A program made the position numbers and the translations under genes. DNA of 64,000 bases from JACCTH01 sp963761985. GTDB taxonomy: Bacteria > Actinomycetota > Acidimicrobiia > Spongiisociales > ZC4RG35. Each line of letters starts with the position of its first letter. Position 1 is the first letter of the stretch. Below the pieces are notes generated by a model. The model searched no databases and was not told the origin of the DNA. It saw only the letters and a list, made by a program, of their open reading frames with translations. Of the stretch, positions 17,579 through 25,397 are shown piece by piece. The stretch is from the NCBI GenBank assembly GCA_963761985.1, contig CAVXIT010000013.1, positions 124,001 to 188,000 of the forward strand. The letters run 5' to 3'.

Positions 17579-18580
17579 CTAATCGAAGAGCCGAGGCCGG
17601 AACAGGCGGTCGTGGGTGGTGATGGCGTAGCGGTCGGTCATGCCGGCGACGAAGTCGATTGCGGCCGTTACCGGGTCGGCGTCGGGCACCGTCGTCGTGG
17701 GTGGAATTTCCTCGGGATGGGCGGAGAAGTAATCGACCAGGTTTTGGATCACGCTCACCGCTCGGATGCGCTGCTCCTCCGCTTCAGGACGCAGATAGAC
17801 GCGCTCGAACATGAAGGCGCGCAGGTCGTGCATGACCGCGAGGGTGGAGGGCTCCATCGCCACCGTTCCCACTTCGAGGCTGTAGTCGACGACAGCCCGG
17901 ATCATGGCGTTGATCCAGAGCCGGCTGGCATCGCCAAAGCGTCTGATGGCGGCCTCCGGGAGGTCGGAGAGCTCCAGGATGTCAGCCCGGATTGCGTCGG
18001 CGACGTCGTGGGTCAGGTATGCGATGCGGTCGGCGAACCGGCACACCATGCCTTCCTGGGTGACTGGGGGAGGATCGACTCGCCACGAGTGCGCCCGGAT
18101 CCCGTCGAGCACCTCGAAGGTCAGATTCTGCGGTTCCAGCACCGACAACACCCGCACGCTGTGAGCCGAGTGGAGCCAGTCGGTGCCGACGTAGGGGGTA
18201 AGGGCATCCTCGCCGGTGTGTCCAAAGGGTGAATGCCCGACATCATGGCCCAGGCAAATGGCTTCGGTCAACGCGTCGTTCAGGCCGAGACTGGCCGCCA
18301 ACGACCGCCCCACCTGGGTCACCTGCAACGTGTGGGTCAGCCGGGTGACATAGTGGTCGCCCTCCGGATTGAGGAAGACCTGGGTCTTATGTTTCAGCCG
18401 GCGGAAGGCCTTGGTGTGGATAATCCGGTCGCGATCACGCTCGAACGCGGTTCGAAATTCGTCGGGCTCCTCCTCTATTTCTCGCCCCTTCGAATCGAAC
18501 GATCGCGCCGCCGCCGGGGCGAGAGCGCGCTCGGCTTCCTCCCGGATCTCGCGAGTGCGTCGGATGAACCGATCAGACAT
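17579..18580 (-). CDS. dgt: Deoxyguanosinetriphosphate triphosphohydrolase-like protein
   Basis: A 333-aa HD-superfamily dNTPase that hydrolyses dNTPs to the nucleoside and triphosphate. The metal site is visible: RLTHTLQV (first His), CLGHDVGHSPFGHTGE (HD pair) and a downstream Asp in FADRIAYLTHD. The YVTRLTHT and GHDVGHSPFGH blocks are diagnostic for the type-2-like dgt branch common in actinobacteria. Its ATG overlaps the phnE stop by 8 bases, so it is co-transcribed with the importer. Confidence 0.9.
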   Translation of the reverse strand: MSDRFIRRTREIREEAERALAPAAARSFDSKGREIEEEPDEFRTAFERDRDRIIHTKAFRRLKHKTQVFLNPEGDHYVTRLTHTLQVTQVGRSLAASLGLNDALTEAICLGHDVGHSPFGHTGEDALTPYVGTDWLHSAHSVRVLSVLEPQNLTFEVLDGIRAHSWRVDPPPVTQEGMVCRFADRIAYLTHDVADAIRADILELSDLPEAAIRRFGDASRLWINAMIRAVVDYSLEVGTVAMEPSTLAVMHDLRAFMFERVYLRPEAEEQRIRAVSVIQNLVDYFSAHPEEIPPTTTVPDADPVTAAIDFVAGMTDRYAITTHDRLFRPRLFD

Positions 18581-20333
18581 AGTGTGCCCGGATACGCGAG
18601 CTCAACCAGTCCATCGAAGCCACCACGATCGCGATCGCGAGAATCTGGGCGGCGGCTGCGCGATAGTCGCCGATGCCAATGTTCTGTTGGAGGAGAAAGC
18701 CGATGCCGCCACCTCCGACGAAGCCGATGATCGTCGACATGCGCACGTTGATATCCCAGCGATACATGGTGAAGGAGATGTAGGGGGGAATGACCTGGGG
18801 GACGACGCCATAGACCACGTTCTGCAGTCGATTCGCACCGGTTGCCCTGATCGCCTCCATAGGCCCTTCGGCGATGCTCTCCACTTGCTCTGAATAGAGC
18901 TTGGCCAGAGCCGCGATTGTGTGCAAGGCCAGCGCCAGAGCCCCCGCGAAAGGACCGATCCCAACCCACACCACGAAAACAATCGCCATGATCAATGGTT
19001 CGATTGCGCGCAGCGCGTTGAAAACGGTGCGGGTGAGGTAGTAGACGCCAAGCCCCAAGTTGAGTGAGTGCCGGCGTCGGGATCGCCAGGTAGCGAGGAG
19101 ACCAATCAGCGCGCCGGCCGCGAGCGGGATCCAAAGCGTGCGTGCCGAATCCACCCACTGGTAGAACCAGGCAATCGCCCGCGCCACCAGCAACGCCCAC
19201 AGCGCGCCGGCGACCATCGCCAAGGGAATGTTCACGGCCTGTAGAGAGCTGGGGCTGAGCAGACGACGGAGCCGATGGCCGAACCGATTCGCCGTAATCA
19301 CCAAACCCCCGGCGGCGAGGAGGGCAGCAATGACAATCAGCCCAAAGCCAAGGAGATCACCGATCCCGGCGAGAAAGCCGCCAAGAAAATCGAAGATACC
19401 CAGCCTGGTCTCGAGCCAGCTCCCGACAGCCCCGAGCAACCGGGAGACGAGGTAGAGCGCGAGGACGAGCAGGAGAAACTGGAGAACCAAAACAATTCCG
19501 CGTGCCGTGCGCCGGAGCAACCAGACCAATAGTCCGATCGCTCCAGCGACCCCGACCAGCGCCAGTAGCGGTCGGTCCCCGATGGGTTCCGCAAAACGCG
19601 CGATGTAGATCGCGGCCGCGGCTCCGGCTCCGAGCCCCACTGGTACGGCGAGGAGACCCAAAGCGACGTTCGTCAGCGGGCTCGAGATTTCTTCCATGAG
19701 GTTGCGGGCGGCGAAGAAGGAAAGCGGGACAGCCAGAAGGGTGGCGAAGGTGGTGGCGATCAGCGCCAGAAACACCGTCTCGATGATGTAGCGGAGAGTG
19801 TCACGGGCGGTCTGGGTCCAACGCAGCTCGCCCGCAGCTTCTCCGCTTACCACTCTGATGGTCTGCGGTTGCTCCGAAGGCCGGTTGGGGAGCCTCACTT
19901 CGATCCCGAAGGCTCCGCTGTCGTCCGTGCGGACTCGCTCGAGCCGCAGCGAGACCTGCGATTCCGGGATCAGGAAGATCCCAACTTCCGCGTTCGGGGC
20001 GAAGCCAGAACCGCTCACGACGATCACGGCTCGAGGGTCGGCACAAGCCGGGTCGAGGGTGAGCTGCTGGTCCCCCGACGAGGTGACGGCGCCGGAATCG
20101 CCGGTGCAGGGGATCTCGATCGGAACGTCGGTAGCCGTCTCGGCGACGTCCTGCTCGAGAATCTCGGGACGAGCGAGGGCTCGGAGGATTCGCACGAGGC
20201 CCTCTCGCCGCGTTTCGTCACGAATCTGGTCGAGGTTCACTCGCGTCACTCCAAATCCGTAGGCGAAGACGATCACACCGAGCGCGATTGCCGGCCAGAA
20301 CCACCAACGCCTGCGCGGCTCCGGTTCAGCCAA
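18573..20333 (-). CDS. phnE: PhnE-type ABC permease with extra domains
   Basis: A 586-aa permease of the phosphonate/phosphate-ester importer type, about twice the usual PhnE length. After one N-terminal helix (residues 10-28) comes an extracytoplasmic region with a beta-sandwich-like segment (about 84-171, GSGFAPNAEVGIFLIPESQV). The first canonical PhnE helix block (182-213, ETVFLALIATTFATLLAVPLSFFAARN) is followed by about 200 extra residues with roughly six hydrophobic segments (216-426), then the conserved core NALRAIEPLIMAIVFVVWVG and the EAA loop (488-514). TTG start overlaps phnC by 8 bases; an ATG at 20396 in frame is the alternative. Substrate may be phosphonate, phosphite or another oxyanion. 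Confidence 0.8.
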   Translation of the reverse strand: MAEPEPRRRWWFWPAIALGVIVFAYGFGVTRVNLDQIRDETRREGLVRILRALARPEILEQDVAETATDVPIEIPCTGDSGAVTSSGDQQLTLDPACADPRAVIVVSGSGFAPNAEVGIFLIPESQVSLRLERVRTDDSGAFGIEVRLPNRPSEQPQTIRVVSGEAAGELRWTQTARDTLRYIIETVFLALIATTFATLLAVPLSFFAARNLMEEISSPLTNVALGLLAVPVGLGAGAAAAIYIARFAEPIGDRPLLALVGVAGAIGLLVWLLRRTARGIVLVLQFLLLVLALYLVSRLLGAVGSWLETRLGIFDFLGGFLAGIGDLLGFGLIVIAALLAAGGLVITANRFGHRLRRLLSPSSLQAVNIPLAMVAGALWALLVARAIAWFYQWVDSARTLWIPLAAGALIGLLATWRSRRRHSLNLGLGVYYLTRTVFNALRAIEPLIMAIVFVVWVGIGPFAGALALALHTIAALAKLYSEQVESIAEGPMEAIRATGANRLQNVVYGVVPQVIPPYISFTMYRWDINVRMSTIIGFVGGGGIGFLLQQNIGIGDYRAAAAQILAIAIVVASMDWLSSRIRAHYV

Positions 20334-21079
20334 CGCGCTCGGCTTCCTGGCCGTAGATCGCCTTGAAGCGCTCGTCGTCGATCGCCTTGGGTTCACCGTC
20401 GAAGACGAGCTCGCCCTGGTTCAAGGCGATTGCCCGGTCGGCATATCGGTGGACCAGATCCAGGAAGTGGAGGCTGCACAAGACGGTGACCCGATCCTCG
20501 GAGTTGATCAGCTCGAGGTATTGCATGATCGAGTGGGCGAGAACGGGGTCGAGGCTCGCCACCGGTTCGTCGGCCAGGATCATCTCCGGGTCTTGCATCA
20601 TCGCCCGGGCGATCCCCACTCTTTGTTGCTGGCCGCCGGAGAGCTCATCGGCCCGAGCTCTGGCTTTTTCGGCGAGACCGACGCGCTGGAGCTGCGCAAT
20701 TGCCTTTGGTCATGTCGCTCTTGGGGAAACGATTCACCAGCGCCATCGCCGGGTTGACGTATCCGAGCCTTCCGGCGAGGACGTTCGTGATCACTGTCGA
20801 GCGATGGACCAGGTTGAAGTGCTGGAACACCATCCCGATCTTGCGGCGGATCAGCCGCAGATCTTCCTGGGGGGCATCGGTGATGTTCTCGTCGTTCCAG
20901 TAGACCGCGCCGGAAGTCGGCTCCACCAGGCGGTTGATGCAGCGCAGCAGCGTCGACTTGCCCGAGCCAGAGAGCCCGATGACTGCCAGGAACTGGCCGT
21001 CGGGAACTTCAAACGAGACATCTCGTAGGGCGACGGTCCCGTCGTCATAGACCTTGGTGAGCCCCTCGACGCGCAGCAT
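20326..21079 (-). pseudogene. phnC: PhnC-type ABC ATPase, +1 frameshift
   Basis: The ATPase of the importer. The first frame (ATG 21079) carries Walker A GLSGSGKST and the Q-loop VFQHFNLV; the second frame carries SGGQQQRVGIARA, Walker B MILADEP, D-loop VASLDP and LCSLHFLDL. Removing one base of the TTT run at 20705-20707 gives a continuous 250-aa protein, exactly family length, with all motifs intact. Because phnD and phnE are intact, I think this is an assembly error, though +1 ribosomal frameshifting cannot be excluded. Overlaps phnE by 8 bases. Confidence 0.8.
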
Positions 21080-21096
21080 CGGGCTCAGGTTTACAC

Positions 21097-21145
21097 GAAC
21101 CCAGGGTTGGCAGCCGCGTCCAGCGCGGCCACCAACCCTGGGTTC
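21097..21145. repeat. Palindrome-pair hairpin in the phnD-phnC gap
   Basis: GAACCCAGGGTTGG (21097-21110) pairs perfectly with CCAACCCTGGGTTC (21132-21145), 14 bp, and the loop contains a second stem GCCGCG/CGCGGC. No T-tract follows. Lying between the binding-protein gene and the ATPase gene, it may stabilise the upstream mRNA or partly terminate, keeping PhnD in excess. Confidence 0.75.
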
Positions 21146-21152
21146 GGCGGTT

Positions 21153-22244
21153 TTAGAGGCTGTCGAGGTCGATTCCGACCAGTTCGACGATCTGGCGCAG
21201 ACCGTCATACTCGGCGTCGGTCGCCGCGCTGATCCCCGTCCAGCCGTAGAAGTCCTGGTTACCGATCGACTCTTCCCACTCCGGCGTCTCGGCGAAGGCC
21301 GTCAGCGCGTCCTCGATCTGAGTGCGGATCTCCGCAGGAAAGTCAGGCCCGAACGAAAGCGTGTCGTTGGGGATTCCCTGCGTGATCGCCAGGATCTTCA
21401 CCTGCTGCACGATGTCGGGAGCTTCGGTCCGGGCACCGGCGCGCGCATCGAGCACCCGGTAGTCGCCGCACAACAACTGTTCTCCATCGTCCGACGGCGC
21501 GCATTCCGCTATGGCCTCGTCGGGGATGTCCGGAGGATCGCCCTCGGCCCATTCGCCCTCAGGCAGCAACGGGGGGGAATAGAAGGTCGTGGCAAAGTCG
21601 GCGTCGCCGCGATAGACCGCGAGCGCCGCCTGGGGATGGCCACCCGCTTCGACCGTAGCCCCGGGCTCTACTCCCGCCTCATTGAGGGTGAGCAAAGGCA
21701 CCATGTAGCCGGAGGTCGAGCCGGGATCCGGGTAGGCCCACGACAGACCGGCGAGATCGTCGAGCGTCTCGAGACCGCTGTCGCGTTGCACCAGGAACTG
21801 GGCCCAGTAGACGTCGTAGCCGAAGCGGACCGCCTTGAAAGCGACGTCCACGCCACACAGATTCGAGGCGAGCACGTAGCCGAGGCCGGGGATGAACGCC
21901 ATCGTCCGGTCGGGAGCGGCGCACATCTCCTCGATGGTGGCTGCGTAGGAGGTAGGCACCGAGACCTCGAAGGTGAGCCCGGTTGCCTCCTCGAGGGCGG
22001 CCTTCATCACTTCGCCGCCGCTGGTGATCACGTCGGCCTCGACCGAGGGAACAAACAAGACCTGGATGGGACTGTCCGCACTGCCCAATGTCGCCTCGGC
22101 CGCGGTCGTGGTGGTTTCTTCAACGACGGTGGTCGGTGGCTCGGAGGTCGTCGCGGTGGTGACCTCAGTAGTGGTCGCTGCCGTCTCGCCGCAGGCGGCT
22201 AGCAACAAGAGGAACACCCCGAGGATCACGATTTGCTTCTTCAT
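21153..22244 (-). CDS. phnD: PhnD-type periplasmic substrate-binding lipoprotein
   Basis: A 363-aa secreted lipoprotein: signal peptide with lipobox LLAAC (Cys around residue 18), a Thr-rich linker, then a phosphonate/phosphite-binding fold (VLFVPSVEADVITSGGEVMK; MAFIPGLGYVLA; GLSWAYPDPGSTSGYMVP; DFATTFYSPP). The SGY and Pro/Gly-rich ligand loops fit PhnD-like proteins that bind phosphonates, phosphite or hypophosphite. The ATG has a GGGAG site 8 bases upstream. First gene of the phnDCE-dgt group, separated from phnC by a strong hairpin. Confidence 0.85.
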   Translation of the reverse strand: MKKQIVILGVFLLLLAACGETAATTTEVTTATTSEPPTTVVEETTTTAAEATLGSADSPIQVLFVPSVEADVITSGGEVMKAALEEATGLTFEVSVPTSYAATIEEMCAAPDRTMAFIPGLGYVLASNLCGVDVAFKAVRFGYDVYWAQFLVQRDSGLETLDDLAGLSWAYPDPGSTSGYMVPLLTLNEAGVEPGATVEAGGHPQAALAVYRGDADFATTFYSPPLLPEGEWAEGDPPDIPDEAIAECAPSDDGEQLLCGDYRVLDARAGARTEAPDIVQQVKILAITQGIPNDTLSFGPDFPAEIRTQIEDALTAFAETPEWEESIGNQDFYGWTGISAATDAEYDGLRQIVELVGIDLDSL

Positions 22245-22309
22245 GCAATGACTCCCTTTGTCAGGGCCTGCAGGAGGCCTCCGCTCGTAACTTAACCGTC
22301 CCAATGCCT

Positions 22310-22876
22310 TTACGGCTTGGGGTTTGGGGAGATCCCGGCGAGAACGAGCGCCTGGAACCCGGCCCAATCATGAATGTCGATCGCGCCTTCTACTGGCGAG
22401 TTCCACGGCCTGACGAACCGGCACACGGTCGCCTCCGGCCGGTGTTCCACGAGATCCTCGAGGTTGAACTGCGCGTCCTCGAGGTAGACGTCGCACTCGA
22501 CCTTCCATTTGTGTTCGAGGATGTGGACCTCGCGTGTCGGGATCTTGTGTTCGCCGATCCAGGCAAAGGTGTCCGAGACAGCAAAGTGCGGTTTGCTCGT
22601 CAGGATGACAATCTGATGGCGGGCAAGCGCCAAAGCAGTCAGCGTTTCGATCGCATTCGGGTAGGGCTCGAGGTGACGGAAGAGGGAGTGGCCTTCGAGA
22701 TCGCGAGCCCACTTCCAGAAATAGGACATGTTCTCGAAATGGGTCAAAGAAGGGATGGCGTCCCAATGATCGACGGCGTCCAAGGCGATCTCGGAGCCGA
22801 ACTGGCGGTTGTAGTGCCTGATCCAGCCGGCGTTGAAGTCGGCAACCACACCATCAAGGTCGATCCCTAGCCTCAT
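22310..22876 (-). CDS. HAD-like 5'(3')-deoxyribonucleotidase family protein
   Basis: A 188-aa HAD-superfamily protein. Motif I is IDLDGVVADF (Asp6 nucleophile and Asp8), motif II ILTSKPH, and the C-terminal YLEDAQFNLEDL supplies the acidic motif. It resembles NT5C-type nucleotidases that dephosphorylate (d)NMPs. It lies upstream of phnD on the same strand; together with dgt this places two nucleotide-salvage type enzymes around the importer. Substrate is inferred only. Confidence 0.7.
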   Translation of the reverse strand: MRLGIDLDGVVADFNAGWIRHYNRQFGSEIALDAVDHWDAIPSLTHFENMSYFWKWARDLEGHSLFRHLEPYPNAIETLTALALARHQIVILTSKPHFAVSDTFAWIGEHKIPTREVHILEHKWKVECDVYLEDAQFNLEDLVEHRPEATVCRFVRPWNSPVEGAIDIHDWAGFQALVLAGISPNPKP

Positions 22877-22895
22877 GACCCGAGAGTAGGGACGC

Positions 22896-24497
22896 CTAAT
22901 GCACCTGCACCCAGGCCACTACCTCTGGCACTCGTCTCCGGAGCAGGACTCCGGCGAGCCACAGCGACAGCAAATAGAGGATCAGCCCGTAGGCGGCGCA
23001 AAATATTGTGGTCGTGAAGGGTGACAACACCTGGCCGAAGGCGACGGTCAGGACCACGGCGACCGACGGGGGCACCAGCAACAGTCCGATGACCAGGAAC
23101 GAAGTGAGTTGCGCGATGAGCGCCAGGAAGCCCTGCTCGGTCGCCTGCGCAAAGATGTCGGTTCCTTCCCGGGGCAACCGGAGGGGCGTCATGACCGAGA
23201 CCAGGTTGCCCACCGCCAGTTGTCCTCCGATTGCAGCCAGCGATAGGGCGGGCACCATCAGCAACGCGCCCCAGGCGCCGCTGATAGTTGCAAGGAGCAC
23301 CGAGAGAAACATGGTCTCGAGAATCAGGCCGAATCCGATGGCGAGGTTCTTACCGAGCAGCAGATGGCGCGGTTTGATCGGCATGGCGAAGATGTAGCTC
23401 GCCGCATTCCGCTCCCATCCGAACTGATTGAGAGCGATGGGAAGACCGACAAACAGAACCATGGCCGGGGCCAGGAGCGGCAACCAACTCGATCGGCGGA
23501 AGGTCTCCATCGACTCGGTCCCGACGATGAGGACCGCAACGGCCAGGCCAACGAAAATCACGGTCCCGGTCCATACGAGCCGTTGACGAGGGTCACGGAC
23601 GAAGAACCGAAGCTCCTTTCGAGCGAGCACCAACCGGGTTCCCCAGGGGCCTCGCTCGGCGAAACCGCGGCGGTGCCTGGCCCGATCGGGGCGCGGGCTG
23701 TGATCGGGCGTGACCAGCATCCATCCCAGCAATCTCGACCAGGCAAACGCCATCAGCCCCAGCCAGCCGAGAGACACCATCAGCATGCTCAGCGCACCGA
23801 CTAGATCACCGGCGGCTGCCTCGGTAGCCACTGATTGCGCAGCGACGGGTGGGATTAACAATGCCCAACGAGAAATCGGACTGTCGATGAGGGCGCCGCC
23901 AAGGCCTACCTCGTCGATGCGCCCCGACACGGTTTGGTAGGCGCCGAAAGTGAAAAGCCCGATCCCGATCACGACCAGGACGGCCACGTCGCGCCCGCGT
24001 CGGGAACGCAGAATCGCCGAGATCGCGCCCGTGAAAAGGTGCGCTCCAACGAGCATCTGGGCGATCAGAACAATGCCTGCGACGATCGCGGCGAACCGTG
24101 CCCACCCGGAGAAGACGCTGACGTTGACACCCAGGGCGGTGGCGGGGATGAGCACGCTGGGCGAAACCAGCGAGGCCACGATCAACCCGGAAAGAAGTGT
24201 TCGCCGCTCGATCGGGAAGACCGCGAGGCGGGCCGGATCGAGCGTCTCGTCGAGGGGGAAGATGACTACCGGGAGCGAGATCCAGCCAATGAAAAGCGCA
24301 AGCGCTCCCCACAAGGCGAACTCGCGGCTGAGCGGCTCATCGAGGCTCGCATAACCAGATGCGTACGCCGTCGCCAGTCGCCAAGAGATGTAGACCATCA
24401 GCGCCATCACCAAAGGCAGCCCGATCCGTCTTTGACGATCCCGCCGGAGGCCGTTCCAGGTCAAGCGGGCTTTCAGCCAGCCGATGTGTGCAACCAA
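22896..24497 (-). CDS. ABC-2 type multi-spanning permease
   Basis: A 533-aa integral membrane protein with about 11-12 hydrophobic segments, a positively charged central cytoplasmic loop (near residues 270-300, rich in Arg and Asp) and no ATPase motif. The gene overlaps the 3' end of the ABC ATPase gene by 25 bases, so it is the permease of that exporter. TTG start. Substrate unknown; similar pairs are often annotated as ABC-2 exporters. Confidence 0.75.
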   Translation of the reverse strand: MVAHIGWLKARLTWNGLRRDRQRRIGLPLVMALMVYISWRLATAYASGYASLDEPLSREFALWGALALFIGWISLPVVIFPLDETLDPARLAVFPIERRTLLSGLIVASLVSPSVLIPATALGVNVSVFSGWARFAAIVAGIVLIAQMLVGAHLFTGAISAILRSRRGRDVAVLVVIGIGLFTFGAYQTVSGRIDEVGLGGALIDSPISRWALLIPPVAAQSVATEAAAGDLVGALSMLMVSLGWLGLMAFAWSRLLGWMLVTPDHSPRPDRARHRRGFAERGPWGTRLVLARKELRFFVRDPRQRLVWTGTVIFVGLAVAVLIVGTESMETFRRSSWLPLLAPAMVLFVGLPIALNQFGWERNAASYIFAMPIKPRHLLLGKNLAIGFGLILETMFLSVLLATISGAWGALLMVPALSLAAIGGQLAVGNLVSVMTPLRLPREGTDIFAQATEQGFLALIAQLTSFLVIGLLLVPPSVAVVLTVAFGQVLSPFTTTIFCAAYGLILYLLSLWLAGVLLRRRVPEVVAWVQVH

Positions 24498-25282
24498 GCC
24501 ACACCTTCTGTCGTGGTCTCGCCCCCGACCGCCAGGATGAAAGCATCTTCAACCGAGTCGACCCCCATCTGCGCGCAGAGGCCGGCGGGGGTGTCCTCCA
24601 CGAGAAGTCGACCGCGCTGCATGATCCCGATCCGGGTGCAGAGGCGTTCAACCAGGTACATCTCATGGGATGAGAAAACGATGGTGGCCCCGGCCGTGGT
24701 ATATCGCCGCAACAGGTCTTGGATCAACCGGGCTGAGACCGGGTCGACTCCTTCGAACGGCTCATCCAGGAACAGCACCGGTGGTCGGTGAATGATCGCG
24801 GCCGCCAAAGCCACCTTCTTGCGCATGCCGCGCGAGTAGTCGCCGACGAGCTTGCCGGCCGCCTCGGTGAGGTCTAAGAGCTCAAGCAGCTGCAGGCGGC
24901 GGGCCACGGCCTCCTCGCGGCCGAGTCCATGCATGGCGGCGGTGAAATCCAAGAGCTCGGAGCCGGTGAGGCGCTCGTAGAGGTTGAACTCCTCGGGCAG
25001 GACTCCAATGCGTTTCTTGACTTGGAGAGGTTGCTTCCAGGTATCGAACTCGGCGATTCCGGCAGTTCCTGCATTCGGCCGCAGCAGACCGACAATCATT
25101 TTGATGGTGGTGGTCTTGCCGGCACCATTCTGGCCCAGCAGCCCATAAAACTCCCCTGGCCGGATGTCGAGGGTGAGGTCGTCGACTGCCGTTTCTTTCC
25201 CGAAGCGCCGCACCAAACCTCTTGCCCAAACGGCTGAACGCGGCGTCGTCGGGGCGGCGGCGAAGGGCACAGGTTCAGACAT
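24473..25282 (-). CDS. ABC transporter ATP-binding protein (ABC-2 type)
   Basis: A 269-aa ATPase: Walker A GQNGAGKTTT (near residue 50), the SRGMRKKVALAAA signature, Walker B VLFLDEP with the following FEGVDPVSA, and switch His in FSSHEM. The Y-loop/DrrA-like layout (LLGQNGAGKTTTIKMIVGLL, LPEEFNLYERLTG) is that of drug or lipid exporters. ATG at 25282 chosen; a GTG three codons upstream is an alternative. It forms an operon with the downstream permease. Confidence 0.9.
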   Translation of the reverse strand: MSEPVPFAAAPTTPRSAVWARGLVRRFGKETAVDDLTLDIRPGEFYGLLGQNGAGKTTTIKMIVGLLRPNAGTAGIAEFDTWKQPLQVKKRIGVLPEEFNLYERLTGSELLDFTAAMHGLGREEAVARRLQLLELLDLTEAAGKLVGDYSRGMRKKVALAAAIIHRPPVLFLDEPFEGVDPVSARLIQDLLRRYTTAGATIVFSSHEMYLVERLCTRIGIMQRGRLLVEDTPAGLCAQMGVDSVEDAFILAVGGETTTEGVAWLHTSAG

Positions 25283-25397
25283 ACGGGTCACTTGCTGATA
25301 TCGGCGGCCAAATAGGCAAACTTTGGGAGCAAAACGTTAGGGATCCCCCAGTGTCCTACAGATGGCGTCCTAGCGATGCCGTACGCTGAACCGATTC

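Noticed and set aside
23934..24791. Open frame antisense to the ABC permease and ATPase genes
   Set aside because: Low-complexity shadow frame; both ABC genes on the minus strand have clear family features.
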